Below, piece after piece: positions 1 to 9,378 of a stretch of 64,000 nt of DNA. The translations under genes and the position numbers were made by a program. The notes below the pieces were generated by a model that saw only the letters and a program-made list of their open reading frames with translations, searched no databases and was not told the origin of the DNA. The first letter of the stretch is position 1; every line of letters starts with the position of its first letter. This stretch comes from Steroidobacteraceae bacterium (GTDB taxonomy: Bacteria > Pseudomonadota > Gammaproteobacteria > Steroidobacterales > Steroidobacteraceae): assembly GCA_027531255.1 (NCBI GenBank), contig JAPZRU010000007.1, positions 186,001 through 250,000 on the forward strand, read 5' to 3'.

Positions 1-1787
1 ACGTCGAGTCGCAGCTTGCCCGAGACGATGCGGCTCATGTCGAGGAGGTCCGCGATCAGCTGGTTCTGCACGCGCGCGTTGCGTTCGATCACGTCGATCG
101 CCTGCGCGAGCGTCCCCGGTTCGTCCGCCTTGCGCCGCAGCACGGTGGCCCAGCCGAGGATCGCGTTCAGCGGCGTGCGCAGCTCGTGCGACAGCGTGGC
201 GAGGAACTCGTCCTTCAGCGTGCTGGCATGCTCGGCCTGCGCCCGCGCGGCGCGCTCGGACTCGAGCAGCTGCTGGCGCTCGGCCTCGCGGCGCTTGCGC
301 TCGCCGACGTCCTCGACGGTGCCGACGAAGCGCGTCTCGCGACCGGGGCCGCGGAACACGCGGCCGGTCGCACGGACCCAGCGCACGATCCCGTCGGTGT
401 GTCCGATCGTGCGGTACTCGGCGTCGTAGTTTCCGGTGCCGTCCGGCGCGAGCGACTTCGCCACGGCCGCGAGCGTCGCGGCGCGGTCCTCGGGATGAAG
501 GCCCGCGACGAAGCTGCCCTCCTGCGTGACCTCGGCGTCCGGCGGCAGACCGAACAGCGCCTTGCAGCGCGCGTCCCAGTACAGCCGGTGGTCGTCGGGA
601 TGGAAGTCCCAGGTGCCGAGGCCGGTGGCGGCCAGCACCACCTCGAGGAACTCGCCGCGCTCCTTCGCCTCGCGCTCGGCGCGGCGCAGCGCGTGGATGT
701 CGGTCGCGACGCCCACCCAGCGCACGATCCGGCCGTCGAGGTCGCGCACCGGGTTGCTGCGCCCCAGCATGTGTCGGTACTCGCCGCTGCAGTGGAGCAG
801 GCGGAACTCCATCTCGTGCGGTTCGCCGGACTGGAGCCGTGCGAGCCACTCGCGCATCGTCGCCTCGCGCTCCGGCGGCGGCAGGAAGTCGGCCCAGCCC
901 CGGCGGCGCAGCTCGTCGAGCGAGGCGCCGGTGAACTCGTTCCAGCGGCGGTTCACGTAGTACGGCGTGCCCTCGGGGTCCGCCATCCAGACGATCTGGG
1001 GCGCCACCTCCGTCAGCAGCCGGTAGCGTTCCTCGCTGGCGCGCAGCTGCTCCGTCGCGAGCCGCAGTTCCGTGACGTCGAAGGTGGCGCCGACCATGCC
1101 CGCCAGCCGGCCGTCCGCATAGCGCAGGTTGCCGCGCCCCGCGGCCCACCGGACCGAGCCGTCGTGATGCAGGAACCGGTACTCGTCGTGCCAGACGAGT
1201 CCCTGCCGGGCGGCCACCGCTCGAACGCCAGCCCAGACGCGCTCGCGGTCGTCGGGGTGCAGTGCGCGCCTGAAGCTGTCGATCGTGCCGTCGAACTCGT
1301 GCTCCCCGAACCCCGCGAGACGCAGGTGATCGCCGCCCCACGACAGCCGGCCCGTCGCGACGTCCCACTCCCAGACGCTGACGCGCGCGGCGTCGGTGGC
1401 GATGCGGAACTGCGCCTCGCGGTTCGCGAGTTCCGCCGCGTGCGCGGCTGCGCGGTCGCGACTGGTGCGGAGCGCGCTCGCACCCGCGGCGATCGCGATG
1501 CCCGCGACGACGTAGAACAGCGTGTGGTAGAGCTCGGATGCGTCCGCGGGCAAGAAGCTGAAGCGCGGCGCCACGAACAGCCAGTGCCCGGCGAGCGCGC
1601 CGAGCACGGTGGCCACGAGCGCCGGCCGGGCGCCGCAGACCGCGGCCGTCAGCAGCACCGCGAGCAGGTAGACCAGGAACGGCGAGCGCTCCTCGAGGAG
1701 CGGGTCGAGCACGAAGCGCACCGCCGAGGCCAGCGCGACGCTGGCGACCGCCACGCCGTAGTTCCGCAGCGCACGCGTGTTCGTCAA
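1..1787 (-). CDS. Membrane PAS-domain sensor histidine kinase (3' end cut by window edge)
   Basis: Reverse-strand translation gives about 595 residues, open to the window edge. Residues about 1-115 are hydrophobic and resemble the DUF4118 (KdpD-like) membrane module. Three PAS/PAC modules follow (about 125-255, 260-380 and 390-510), each with WEWD-, WVGVATDI- or WDFHPDD-like signatures. A short linker leads to a HisKA dimerisation domain with the phospho-acceptor motif SHELRTPLNAI; the His is near residue 533. The HATPase domain and any receiver lie outside the window. The start is probably the TTG at 1787, since no in-frame ATG or GTG with a better ribosome site was found just upstream. The signal sensed is unknown. 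The PAS modules are of the type found in two-component kinases that respond to redox, light or small ligands. Confidence 0.85.
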   Translation of the reverse strand, partial: MTNTRALRNYGVAVASVALASAVRFVLDPLLEERSPFLVYLLAVLLTAAVCGARPALVATVLGALAGHWLFVAPRFSFLPADASELYHTLFYVVAGIAIAAGASALRTSRDRAAAHAAELANREAQFRIATDAARVSVWEWDVATGRLSWGGDHLRLAGFGEHEFDGTIDSFRRALHPDDRERVWAGVRAVAARQGLVWHDEYRFLHHDGSVRWAAGRGNLRYADGRLAGMVGATFDVTELRLATEQLRASEERYRLLTEVAPQIVWMADPEGTPYYVNRRWNEFTGASLDELRRRGWADFLPPPEREATMREWLARLQSGEPHEMEFRLLHCSGEYRHMLGRSNPVRDLDGRIVRWVGVATDIHALRRAEREAKERGEFLEVVLAATGLGTWDFHPDDHRLYWDARCKALFGLPPDAEVTQEGSFVAGLHPEDRAATLAAVAKSLAPDGTGNYDAEYRTIGHTDGIVRWVRATGRVFRGPGRETRFVGTVEDVGERKRREAERQQLLESERAARAQAEHASTLKDEFLATLSHELRTPLNAILGWATVLRRKADEPGTLAQAIDVIERNARVQNQLIADLLDMSRIVSGKLRLD

Positions 1788-1892
1788 GACGGCCCCCGCC
1801 GCGATCCTTCGCGAAGAGCACGGTAGCGCGTCGCGTGCGCGGCGTCAGCAGTCCGCGGGCGCCCGCGCTCGACCCGGCGCGCACGGGCGACC

Positions 1893-1919
1893 TTGGACGG
1901 CGGCGCGTCAGGCTATCAT
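1893..1919 (+). promoter_or_regulatory. Possible sigma70-type promoter for the DUF2007 gene
   Basis: A TTGGAC hexamer at 1893 and a TATCAT hexamer at 1914 are separated by 15 bases, in the gap between the divergent kinase and DUF2007 genes. The -10 box matches the consensus at 5 of 6 positions, but the spacer is short. This is a pattern call only. Confidence 0.3.
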
Positions 1920-1950
1920 CGGCGGCACCTGCCGCGTCCCGCGCGAGCCC

Positions 1951-2298
1951 ATGTTCCCGTCACGCCGCCAGCTCGATCCGCGCTGCGTCTACCAGGGCAA
2001 CACCGTGGTCGAGGCCGCGCACGTCCGCAACGTGCTCGAGCACGCCGGTATTCCCTGCGAAATTCGCAACGACCGCCTCTGGAGCGCGCTCGGCGAGATC
2101 CCGCTGCTAGAGGCGTGGCCGCAGGTCTGGGTCGCGGACGAACGCGATCGCGAGCGTGCGCGCGAGGTACTGCGCGACCTCGAGCGCGGACCGTCGCGGC
2201 CCGCGTGGAGTTGTCCGGCGTGCGACGAGTGGCTCGAAGGCCAGTTCACCGCCTGCTGGCGCTGCGGGTGCGAACGCTCCGCCGAGCCGGCGCCGTGA
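1951..2298 (+). CDS. DUF2007-domain small protein with C-terminal zinc-ribbon-like cysteines
   Basis: A 115-residue protein. Residues about 10-75 (VYQGNTVVEAAHVRNVLEHA...) fit the DUF2007 / putative signal-transducing (DUF2007, PF09413) pattern: a small alpha/beta domain that often precedes a zinc ribbon. The C-terminus carries CPAC (about residue 88) and CWRC-GC (about 102), giving four cysteines suited to binding zinc. The ATG at 1951 was chosen because the family typically begins a few residues before the YQG strand. The next gene follows after 16 bases on the same strand, so the two may be co-transcribed. No molecular role is established for the family. Confidence 0.75.
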   Translation: MFPSRRQLDPRCVYQGNTVVEAAHVRNVLEHAGIPCEIRNDRLWSALGEIPLLEAWPQVWVADERDRERAREVLRDLERGPSRPAWSCPACDEWLEGQFTACWRCGCERSAEPAP

Positions 2299-2314
2299 GG
2301 CGGGGCAGCCGACC

Positions 2315-3043
2315 GTGAAGCTCGCCGAGCTGACGATCGCGTCGCGCTTCCGCGGGCCGACCGGCTCGGGGAACGGCGGCTACGTCGCGGGTGCACTCGC
2401 CGCGTTCTCGGCGCTCGAGTCGCCGGCCGTGCGGCTGCTGCGCCCGCCGCCGCTCGACGTGCCGCTCGACGTCGTCGTGCCCGAAGTCGATGCGGTGGCG
2501 GACACGCTCGAACTCCGGGACGCGGCAGGCATGGTGGCCATGCTGTCGGACGGGACGCTCGGCTTCCTGCCGCCGCCGGCGCCGAGTGCCGACGAGGCGA
2601 GCGCCGGCCGAACACGGTACGCCGGTTCCCGATCGCACCCGTTTCCCGGCTGCTTCGTCTGCGGCCCCGAACGTGACGCCGGCGACGGCCTGCGGATCTA
2701 CGCGGGCCCGCCCGATCCCGCGGACCCGCACCGGGTGAGCGCCCCCTGGGTGCCCGACGAGTCGCTCGCAGGGACGCGCGGGCGGGTGCGCCCCGAGTTC
2801 CTGTGGGCCGCGCTCGACTGTCCGGGTTACTTCGCCGTCGCGCCGGACGGACGCACGATGCTGCTCGGTGCACTGACGGTGCGCCTGTATGCGCCGCTCG
2901 ACGTCGGACGCCCGTGCGTCATCGCGGGCTGGCGCATCGGCGCGACCGGGCGTCGCCACCAGGCCGGTACCGCCCTGTACGCCGACGGCGAGTGCGTCGC
3001 CGCCGGGCTCGCGACGTGGGTCGAGGTGCGGCCTCCGGGCTGA
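2315..3043 (+). CDS. Predicted hotdog-fold (thioesterase-like) protein
   Basis: A 242-residue protein starting at GTG 2315, 16 bases after the preceding stop. The N-terminal half (FRGPTGSGNGGYVAG, then VPLDV...) resembles acyl-CoA thioesterase-like hotdog domains, in which a GGY/NGGY helix follows the first strand. The central motif FPGCFVCGPER.AGDGLRI is characteristic of a conserved actinobacterial/proteobacterial family of unassigned function. The C-terminal half (LWAALDCPGYFA, LLGALTVRL) looks like a second hotdog repeat. It would plausibly bind an acyl thioester, but no catalytic residue can be assigned with confidence. The assignment is by motif recall, not alignment. Confidence 0.55.
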   Translation: MKLAELTIASRFRGPTGSGNGGYVAGALAAFSALESPAVRLLRPPPLDVPLDVVVPEVDAVADTLELRDAAGMVAMLSDGTLGFLPPPAPSADEASAGRTRYAGSRSHPFPGCFVCGPERDAGDGLRIYAGPPDPADPHRVSAPWVPDESLAGTRGRVRPEFLWAALDCPGYFAVAPDGRTMLLGALTVRLYAPLDVGRPCVIAGWRIGATGRRHQAGTALYADGECVAAGLATWVEVRPPG

Positions 3044-3192
3044 CCGCAGAGCGAACTCGTGCCGATCCTGCGTCGCTTGTGTCAGGAAGCGGACGAAGAT
3101 CCGCGCACCGATGCTCGCCGGCGTGCGCAGACGCGCTGCCCGCTGCGCCCGTAACGACCGGACCGGCACTGCACGACCGGTGCGGGCGTGCT

Positions 3193-4830
3193 TCAGCGAC
3201 GCAGTACGAGATAGGCGCCGGCCGCCACGGCGAGCCCGGCGCCCAGCCACGGCGCCGGCCACCCGAACGTGAACCACAGGGCGCCGCCGCCGAGCAGCGT
3301 GCAGGCGACGATCGTGCGGTCGGTGCGCCGCGCGGAGCGGTCGATCTCGGCGCGCAGTTCCTCGAGCCGTGGCAGGTTGCCCCGCAGCAGGTAGTCGCGG
3401 TGCTCGCCCTCGCGCACGATGCGGCGCACGAGCCCCGGCGCGGCCTTCAAGGACTCGACGAGGTCGGGCACGTGGCGGCGCCACTCCTTCAGCACCGCGC
3501 GTGGCGACAGGCGGTCGCGGTACCACGCGCGCAGCAGCGGCTGGGCCGTCTGCCAGAGGTCGAGCTGCGGATACAGGTCGCGACCGAGCCCCTCGATGTT
3601 CAGCAGCGTCTTCTGCAGCAGGACGAGCTGCGGCTGCACTTCCATCCGGAAGCGGCGCGCGACCTCGAACAGTCGCAGCAGCACGACGCCGAAGCTGATC
3701 TGGTCGAGCGGCTTCTCGAAGATGGGCTCGCAGACGGTGCGCACCGCGGCTTCGAGTTCGTCCACGCGCGTGTCGCGCGGAACCCAGCCGCTGTCGACGT
3801 GCAGCTCGGCGATGCGCCGGTAGTCGCGATCGAAGAATGCGAGGAAGTTGCCGGCCAGGTACTCGAGGTCGGCCGGGTCGAGCGTGCCGACGATGCCGAA
3901 GTCCACCGCGCAGTACTTCGGGTTCTCCGGATCCTCGATCAGCACGAAGATGTTGCCGGGATGCATGTCGGCGTGGAAGAAGTTGTGCCGCAGCATCTGC
4001 GTGAAGAAGATCTCGACGCCGTTCTCCGCCAGCCGGCGGATGTTCACGTTCCGCGCGCGCAGCGTCGCCATGTCGCTGATCGGCGTGCCGAAGATGCGTT
4101 CCATCACCATCACGTCGACGCGGCAGAGGTCGAAGTAGACCTCGGGCACGTACAGGAGCTCGGAGCCGGCGAAGTTGCGGCGCAGCTGCGTGGCGTTCGC
4201 CGCTTCGCGCATCAGGTCGAGCTCGTCGTTGATCGTCTTGTCGTACTCGCGCACGACCTCGACCGGGCGCAGGCGGCTCGCGTCGGGCACGTAGCGCACC
4301 ACCAGTTCGGCGAGCGCGTACATCACGTCGAGGTCGCGCCGGATCCGCTCGGCCATGCCGGGCCGCAGCACCTTGACGATCACGGCGCGCCCGTCGGGGA
4401 GCGTCGCCGCGTGCACCTGCGCGATCGAGGCGGCCGCCAGCGGCTGCTCGTCGAAGCTGGCGAACAGCTCGGCGACGGGCTTGCCGAGTGCGCGTTCGAT
4501 CGCCTCTCGCGCGAGCCTGCCGTCGAACGGCGGCACGCGGTCCTGCAGTTTCGCGAGCTCGTCCGCGATGTCGGCCGGGATCAGGTCGCGGCGCGTCGAG
4601 AGCGCCTGGCCGAACTTGATGAAGATCGGCCCCAGCTCCTCGAGCGCGAGCCGCAGGCGTTCGGCGCGCGACGCGCCACGCTCGCGCTCCGCCCACGTGC
4701 TCGGCTGCAGGTAGTACAGCCAGCGGAGCGGGCGGTAGAGGTGCGTGGCCTTCACGAACTCGTCGAGTCCGTGCCGGACGAGCACGCGCTGGATCTGCAG
4801 CAGGCGTCCGACGACGCGGCGGTTCAGCAT
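3193..4830 (-). CDS. ubiB: UbiB, ABC1/ADCK-family atypical kinase-like protein for ubiquinone synthesis
   Basis: 545 residues, normal for UbiB. The family-specific KxGQ motif is seen as KFGQ at residues 72-75. The ATP-lobe Lys lies in IVKVLRPG (about 150), the catalytic-loop equivalent HADMHPGN is at 286-293, and the metal-binding VDFG at 309-312. Two hydrophobic helices close the protein (about 505-540), anchoring it to the inner membrane as in E. coli UbiB. UbiB supports the hydroxylation stages of ubiquinone biosynthesis, probably as an ATPase that handles lipid intermediates. It is the last gene of a ubiE-ubiJ-ubiB run with short gaps (6 and 27 bases), so an operon is likely. Confidence 0.97.
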   Translation of the reverse strand: MLNRRVVGRLLQIQRVLVRHGLDEFVKATHLYRPLRWLYYLQPSTWAERERGASRAERLRLALEELGPIFIKFGQALSTRRDLIPADIADELAKLQDRVPPFDGRLAREAIERALGKPVAELFASFDEQPLAAASIAQVHAATLPDGRAVIVKVLRPGMAERIRRDLDVMYALAELVVRYVPDASRLRPVEVVREYDKTINDELDLMREAANATQLRRNFAGSELLYVPEVYFDLCRVDVMVMERIFGTPISDMATLRARNVNIRRLAENGVEIFFTQMLRHNFFHADMHPGNIFVLIEDPENPKYCAVDFGIVGTLDPADLEYLAGNFLAFFDRDYRRIAELHVDSGWVPRDTRVDELEAAVRTVCEPIFEKPLDQISFGVVLLRLFEVARRFRMEVQPQLVLLQKTLLNIEGLGRDLYPQLDLWQTAQPLLRAWYRDRLSPRAVLKEWRRHVPDLVESLKAAPGLVRRIVREGEHRDYLLRGNLPRLEELRAEIDRSARRTDRTIVACTLLGGGALWFTFGWPAPWLGAGLAVAAGAYLVLRR

Positions 4831-4857
4831 CGGGGCGGCAGGCGGGGCGGGGACGCG

Positions 4858-5520
4858 TCAGGCGCCGGGAGCGGTCGTGCGCGGCGGCACGTCGGGTGCG
4901 CCGGTCGCGCCGCGGACGCGCGCTTCGAGCAGGCGCAGGCGCGCCTCGGCGCGGTCGGCGTCCTCCCGCGTGCGATCCACGTCCGCGTAGAACTGCTCGG
5001 CTTCGGCGCGCGCCGGGACGTCGCGGCCCTCTTCCTGGAGGTACTCGCCGACGTTGCGGACGAAGGTGTCGGCCACCGTGCGGCCCCACTCGGCGAAGCC
5101 GCGGGCCGCGCGTGCCGCCTGGCGTGCCGGCACGTCGCCGACGAGACGCGCCAGTTCCTCCTCGAGATCCGGGCGCGCGTGCCGCAGCAGCTTCTCGAAC
5201 GCCTGGGCCACCTCGGCATCGCCCGAGATCGTCGCGCCGCTGGCGGCGACGCCGCTCGCCCGGCCCGAGACCAGCGCGGCGAGCGCGAACGGCGTGCCGG
5301 ACACGGTCGCATCCGCGGGCTCGTCGCCGGAGGTGACCGCGAGGCCGGTGGTTTCCGCACCGAGGCGAACGCGCAGCCGCGCGCCCGGCAGCGGCGCGAT
5401 CACCTCGAGAGCGAACGAGCGGCCGGCCAGTTCCGCGAGCAGTTGCCGGCCCGGCGTGGAGGCGCCGAGGTTGCGGTTCAGCAGGGATTCCAACGGCTTC
5501 AACAGCGGATCGACGTTCAT
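4858..5520 (-). CDS. ubiJ: UbiJ, SCP2-domain accessory protein of ubiquinone synthesis
   Basis: 220 residues. Residues about 10-110 form an SCP2-like sterol-carrier domain (LLNRNL...GRSFALEV...LRVRLG...AD.TVSGTPFAL). The C-terminal third is helical and charge-rich (LARLVGDVPARQAAR... then EAEQFYADVDRTREDADRAEARLRLLEARV), which fits the coiled-coil tail of UbiJ. In E. coli UbiJ binds ubiquinone intermediates and organises the soluble Ubi complex. Position between ubiE and ubiB is the classic arrangement and supports the call strongly. Confidence 0.93.
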   Translation of the reverse strand: MNVDPLLKPLESLLNRNLGASTPGRQLLAELAGRSFALEVIAPLPGARLRVRLGAETTGLAVTSGDEPADATVSGTPFALAALVSGRASGVAASGATISGDAEVAQAFEKLLRHARPDLEEELARLVGDVPARQAARAARGFAEWGRTVADTFVRNVGEYLQEEGRDVPARAEAEQFYADVDRTREDADRAEARLRLLEARVRGATGAPDVPPRTTAPGA

Positions 5521-5526
5521 GGCGCC

Positions 5527-6291
5527 TCAGTACTTCCAGCCGCGGTGCAGGGCGACGACGCCGCCGGTCAGGTTCTCGAACTTCACCGCGTCGAAACCGG
5601 CCTCGGTCATCATCCGTGCGAGGCGCTCCTGGTCCGGGAACGTGCGGATCGACTCCGCGAGGTAGCGGTAGCTCGCCGAGTCGTTGGCGACGAGCTTGCC
5701 GAGCACCGGCAGCACGCCGAACGAGTAGGCGTCGTAGAACGGCGCGATCGGCGCGATCGGCTTCGAGAACTCGAGGATCAGCAGCTGTCCGCCCGGCTTC
5801 AGCACGCGCAGCATCGAGCGCAGCGCGGCCGGCTTGTCGGTGACGTTGCGCAGCCCGAAGCCGATCGTCACGCAGTGGAAGCTGTCGTCCGCGAACGGCA
5901 GCTTCTCGGCGTTCGCGAGAGAGTACTCGACGTTGCCGGCGATGCCGCGGTCGAGCAGGCGGTCCCGGCCACGCGCGAGCATCGCCTCGTTGATGTCCGA
6001 CAGCACGACGCGGCCGGTCGGCCCGACCTGCCGCGACATGCCGGCCGCGAGGTCCCCGGTGCCGCCCGCGACGTCCAGCGCGGACTGACCGGCCCGCAGG
6101 CCGGTCTTCGACAGCGTGTGCCGCTTCCACAGCCGGTGGATGCCGAGCGACATCAGGTCGTTCATCACGTCGTACTTGTCCGCGACGGAATCGAACACCT
6201 CGCGGACGCGGCCGGCCTTGGCCTCGCGGGACACGCGCTGGTAGCCGAAGTCCACGCTTTCGGACTCGCGGCGGTCTTGCTCGGAACTCAT
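5527..6291 (-). CDS. ubiE: UbiE, demethylubiquinol/demethylmenaquinol C-methyltransferase
   Basis: 254 residues, typical length. The class I SAM-binding motif [12 protein letters not shown] lies near residue 70. The family signatures [17 protein letters not shown] (about 40), [10 protein letters not shown] (about 145) and [14 protein letters not shown] (C-terminus) are all intact. The enzyme adds the C-methyl group in ubiquinone (and menaquinone) biosynthesis. It is the first gene of ubiE-ubiJ-ubiB; the ATG start is 6291. A 274-base gap with no recognisable gene separates it from the BON-domain gene upstream. Confidence 0.98.
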   Translation of the reverse strand: MSSEQDRRESESVDFGYQRVSREAKAGRVREVFDSVADKYDVMNDLMSLGIHRLWKRHTLSKTGLRAGQSALDVAGGTGDLAAGMSRQVGPTGRVVLSDINEAMLARGRDRLLDRGIAGNVEYSLANAEKLPFADDSFHCVTIGFGLRNVTDKPAALRSMLRVLKPGGQLLILEFSKPIAPIAPFYDAYSFGVLPVLGKLVANDSASYRYLAESIRTFPDQERLARMMTEAGFDAVKFENLTGGVVALHRGWKY

Positions 6292-6565
6292 GGCGTGCGC
6301 GCCGGATGCAGGAGGTGCGGCATTGTAACCCTGCGGCCGGGGTGTCGCGCGGCCGCTACGGTCGTTCGCGCGGACCGCGCGTTCGGAGTCGCCCCGGACC
6401 CGGCAGCCCCGCGCGGACGAACGCCGGCGGCGGTCCTGTCGCCGCCGCCGGTCTCGTGCCCAGCGCTCGCCCGCCGTCGCTCGGGTAGGCCGGCCGTACT
6501 GGTGCGTGCCGCCCTGCGAGCCGCCGGACTGATCGGTCGCCGGCCCTGCGCTCGACGCGGTGCGG

Positions 6566-7975
6566 TCAGGTGGACTTGCGCGACGGTCGCGTCTCGCCGG
6601 CCGATTTCTCGGCGCTCGCGCGATCGACGCCGACCGGGCCGCTGGACGTGGCGCCGCCGTTCGTGCCGGGGCCCGCGTTCCTCGGGCTCGTGGTCGTACC
6701 GGCGGTCGTGCCGCCCGAAGCCGACGCGTTCCGCAGGTCCGCGGTGCTCGCCATCAGCGGCGAGCCGTGCGTCGTACCGACGTTCGAACCCGTGGAGGTC
6801 GCATCGCCCGGGGCGGTGCGTGCGGCGTCCGGGTTCGGCTGCGTGCCGGGCTTCAGCGACTCCAGCCCTTCGGCCGTGGAGCCCGAGCGCTGCGGCCAGC
6901 GATCCTGCCCCTGGCCCGCGCGCTCGGTCTCGCTGCGCGGCCCGTAGACCCAACTGTCGTTCGGTGGCGTGCGCGTCTCGTCCACGTGGGACCTGCCCGC
7001 GTCGTGCGCGTGCTCGTGGCGGCCCGCGTGCTCGACGCGGTGTTCGTTCGCACCGCCGCCGAACAGCGAGGCGAGGAAGCCGCGACGCACCTTCAGGTGA
7101 TTTTCCACGTCCATCACGCCGTGGATGTGCTCGAGCATCTCCTCGATCTGGTACTTCGTGCGGCGGTCGTCCACCGTGCCCTCGAGCTTCACGACGCCGT
7201 CCTTCACGTGCACGTCGACGTCGCTCGAGTCGATGTGCGGGTCGTCGACGAGCCGCTCCGAGATGATCTCCTGCAGCCGCGCGTCGCTGCGCTGGTAGTT
7301 CTTCGGCCCGCGCCGCCGCATCTGGCCGGACGAGCGCTGCGGGCCGGAGTCGAGGTAGCCCTCGTGTGCGCCGTACGCGCGCGCACCGCCGTGGCCGCTC
7401 TGGCTGCCGGGGCCGAACGGACTCGCACCCCCCGCGACGTCGCCCTGCCGCCAGTGGCTCGCGCCCATCCCGTAGGTGCTCGAGCCGCTGCCGAACGCGC
7501 CTCGCCCGTACTGCGTCTGCGGTCGTCCCCAGCGCTGCTCGCCCTGCGGGTCCATCGGTCCGCGATCCTGGCCGCCGTAGCCGCGCTGCCCGTACTGGCG
7601 CTGGCCGTAACCGCCTTCGCCGTAGGCGCCCTCGCCGCGATGGCCGTACGGCTCGCCGGTGACGCCGAACCCGCCCTGGTGCGGGTACTCCGCGGCCGCG
7701 CCGCCGCTGCCGCCCTCGCGGCCACCCAGGTAGCCGCCGCGGCCCGAGCCGCGATCACCGAACTGGCCGACGCGATCCGCCTGCGGGCCCGCGCCCCACC
7801 GCGCACCCGGGGGCTCGTAGGCGCCCTGACCGCTGGCAGGGTCGCGCGACCGGTCGCGGCCCTCGGCGCCTGACTCGTGGCCGAACCAGCCGCTGGACTG
7901 CTCCGAGTACTGGCGTGAAGCGCGCTCGCCTTCGCGACCGGTCGCGCCGCGTCCACTCTCGTCGTTCCGTGACAT
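6566..7975 (-). CDS. BON-domain protein with long Gly/Arg/Tyr-rich and Ser/Thr-rich low-complexity arms
   Basis: 469 residues. One ordered module is visible, a BON domain at about 230-296 ([21 protein letters not shown]..., [33 protein letters not shown]). The first 225 residues are rich in Gly, Arg, Gln and Tyr with repeats such as [13 protein letters not shown]. The last 170 are rich in Ser, Thr, Gly and Pro. BON domains bind phospholipid or act in envelope and osmotic-stress proteins, but no signal peptide is present here, so the protein is probably cytoplasmic. Similar Gly/Arg-rich BON proteins occur in stress-tolerant proteobacteria next to general-stress genes. Function is not assigned. 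Confidence 0.8.
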   Translation of the reverse strand: MSRNDESGRGATGREGERASRQYSEQSSGWFGHESGAEGRDRSRDPASGQGAYEPPGARWGAGPQADRVGQFGDRGSGRGGYLGGREGGSGGAAAEYPHQGGFGVTGEPYGHRGEGAYGEGGYGQRQYGQRGYGGQDRGPMDPQGEQRWGRPQTQYGRGAFGSGSSTYGMGASHWRQGDVAGGASPFGPGSQSGHGGARAYGAHEGYLDSGPQRSSGQMRRRGPKNYQRSDARLQEIISERLVDDPHIDSSDVDVHVKDGVVKLEGTVDDRRTKYQIEEMLEHIHGVMDVENHLKVRRGFLASLFGGGANEHRVEHAGRHEHAHDAGRSHVDETRTPPNDSWVYGPRSETERAGQGQDRWPQRSGSTAEGLESLKPGTQPNPDAARTAPGDATSTGSNVGTTHGSPLMASTADLRNASASGGTTAGTTTSPRNAGPGTNGGATSSGPVGVDRASAEKSAGETRPSRKST

Positions 7976-8074
7976 GCGGGATCCCTCCGTGCTGTCGATG
8001 CGCGCGCGGATGCGCGCGGCCGCATGGAGGGAGGCGGAGCAAGTCCCGTGCCACGCGCCAACGCGCGTGCGGGA

Positions 8075-9238
8075 TCAGGCGCGATCGTCGCTCGCGAGCG
8101 TACCGGGGCGCGCCGACGCTGCATCGGCGCGCGGCAGCGCTTGCGGCTGCGGATCGAGGAAGGACGCGAGCACCGGGCGGAACAGGCGCTCCTCGACGAG
8201 GAACGCGTCGTGCCCGTATTGCGAGTGGAAATCGACGAACTCGGTGGGTACGCCGGCGGTGCGCAGCGCGGCGGCGAGCGCGCGCTGCTGCTCCAGCGGG
8301 AACAGCACGTCCTCGTGAACGCCGATCACGAGCGCGCGCTCGACGCGGATCGCGCTCGCGCCGCCGTGCGCGGCGAGATCGAAGAGGTCCATCGCGCGCG
8401 ACAGGTACCAGTACGACCACGGGTGGAACTGCCGGACGAACTTCCTGGCCTGGTGCTCGAGCCAGCTCTCGACCTCGAAGTCGGTACCGGACGCGCGTCC
8501 GGCGAAGGGTTCGTTCTGCTCGCGCGCGAAGCGTTCGTCGAGCAGCGCGTGGCCGACGTAGGAGAGCACGCCGATCTTGCGCGACCAGCACATCGCCTGC
8601 TGGACCTCGGCCTCGGGGGCGCCACGCATCAGCGCGTGGCCGAGGATCTCGCGCTGCAGCGCGCGCGTCGCGATCGCGTAGGCGTTCGCGGCCATCGCGC
8701 CGGAGATCGACACGAGCAGGCGTGCGCGGCCCGGGTACAGCGCCGCGTGCGCGAGCACGGTCATGCCGCCGAGCGAGGAACCGACGACCGCGTGCAGGCG
8801 CTCGATGCCGAAGTGTTCCACGGCCGCCTGGCCGGCGCGAGCGACGTCCTCGACGCGCAGTTCCGGGAACGCGCTCTCGTAGGCGCGGCCCGTGGCGGGA
8901 TCGGGCGAGCCCGGGCCCGTCGAGCCGTAGCAGCTGCCGAGCGAGTTCACGCAGATCACGAACAGCTGGTCCGTGTCGAGCGCGCGACCCGGGCCGATCA
9001 TCGCCTGCCACCAGCCGGGCGTCGGGTTCCCGGCGTGCGCCGCGGCGTGCCCGGAGGCGGACAGCCCGGTGAACAACAGCACCGCGTTGGAGCGAGCCGC
9101 GTCGAGCCTGCCGTAGGTCTCGACCGCGACCTCGGCACCCACGAGCCGCCCGCCCGCGTACAGCGGGAACGGCGACGGCAGCGGGATCTTGAGGTCCCCG
9201 GCCGGGAGGCGGACGTCGTCGGGCGGGTAAGCGCTCAT
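8075..9238 (-). CDS. MetX-family O-acyltransferase, probable serine O-succinyltransferase
   Basis: 387 residues with the alpha/beta-hydrolase fold of homoserine acyltransferases. The nucleophile elbow GSSLGGM places the catalytic Ser at about 155; the acid lies in GVHEDVLFP (about 317) and the His in SQYGHDAFL (about 350). The substrate-region motif NSLGSCYGSTGP is intact. Within MetX, one clade was shown to acylate serine rather than homoserine, mainly in Xanthomonadales, feeding O-succinylserine to cysteine synthase. The divergent cysteine synthase 140 bases away favours that role here, by inference. If it instead acts on homoserine, it would be metX of methionine synthesis. The acyl donor (succinyl versus acetyl) cannot be read off with certainty. 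Confidence 0.75.
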   Translation of the reverse strand: MSAYPPDDVRLPAGDLKIPLPSPFPLYAGGRLVGAEVAVETYGRLDAARSNAVLLFTGLSASGHAAAHAGNPTPGWWQAMIGPGRALDTDQLFVICVNSLGSCYGSTGPGSPDPATGRAYESAFPELRVEDVARAGQAAVEHFGIERLHAVVGSSLGGMTVLAHAALYPGRARLLVSISGAMAANAYAIATRALQREILGHALMRGAPEAEVQQAMCWSRKIGVLSYVGHALLDERFAREQNEPFAGRASGTDFEVESWLEHQARKFVRQFHPWSYWYLSRAMDLFDLAAHGGASAIRVERALVIGVHEDVLFPLEQQRALAAALRTAGVPTEFVDFHSQYGHDAFLVEERLFRPVLASFLDPQPQALPRADAASARPGTLASDDRA

Positions 9239-9323
9239 TGCTGCGATTCTGGACCCGGCGCCCCGCGCGGGCGACCGTGGCCCGAGAATCGTTCGTTATG
9301 GTCGCATGCCGATCCGGCCGGCC

Positions 9324-9342
9324 GGCGGCGCGGGTCGCCGCC
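9324..9342 (+). promoter_or_regulatory. Perfect inverted repeat in the cysM leader
   Basis: GGCGGCG and CGCCGCC flank a five-base loop, ending 36 bases before the cysM ATG. A TAGACT hexamer (possible -10) follows immediately. It could be an operator or leader hairpin in the divergent cysM/MetX promoter region. In DNA this GC-rich, chance formation is possible. Confidence 0.3.
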
Positions 9343-9378
9343 TAGACTGCCAAAGCGCCAAACAGGACGGGCAACCCC

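Noticed and set aside
186-1826. 546-codon forward frame over the histidine kinase
   Set aside because: The reverse strand reads PAS and HisKA motifs, so this is a shadow.
2803-7266. 1487-codon open frame antisense to the ubi operon and BON gene
   Set aside because: A GC-rich shadow: composition is Arg/Ala/Val-biased, no domain is visible, and the opposite strand holds clear ubiB, ubiJ and ubiE.
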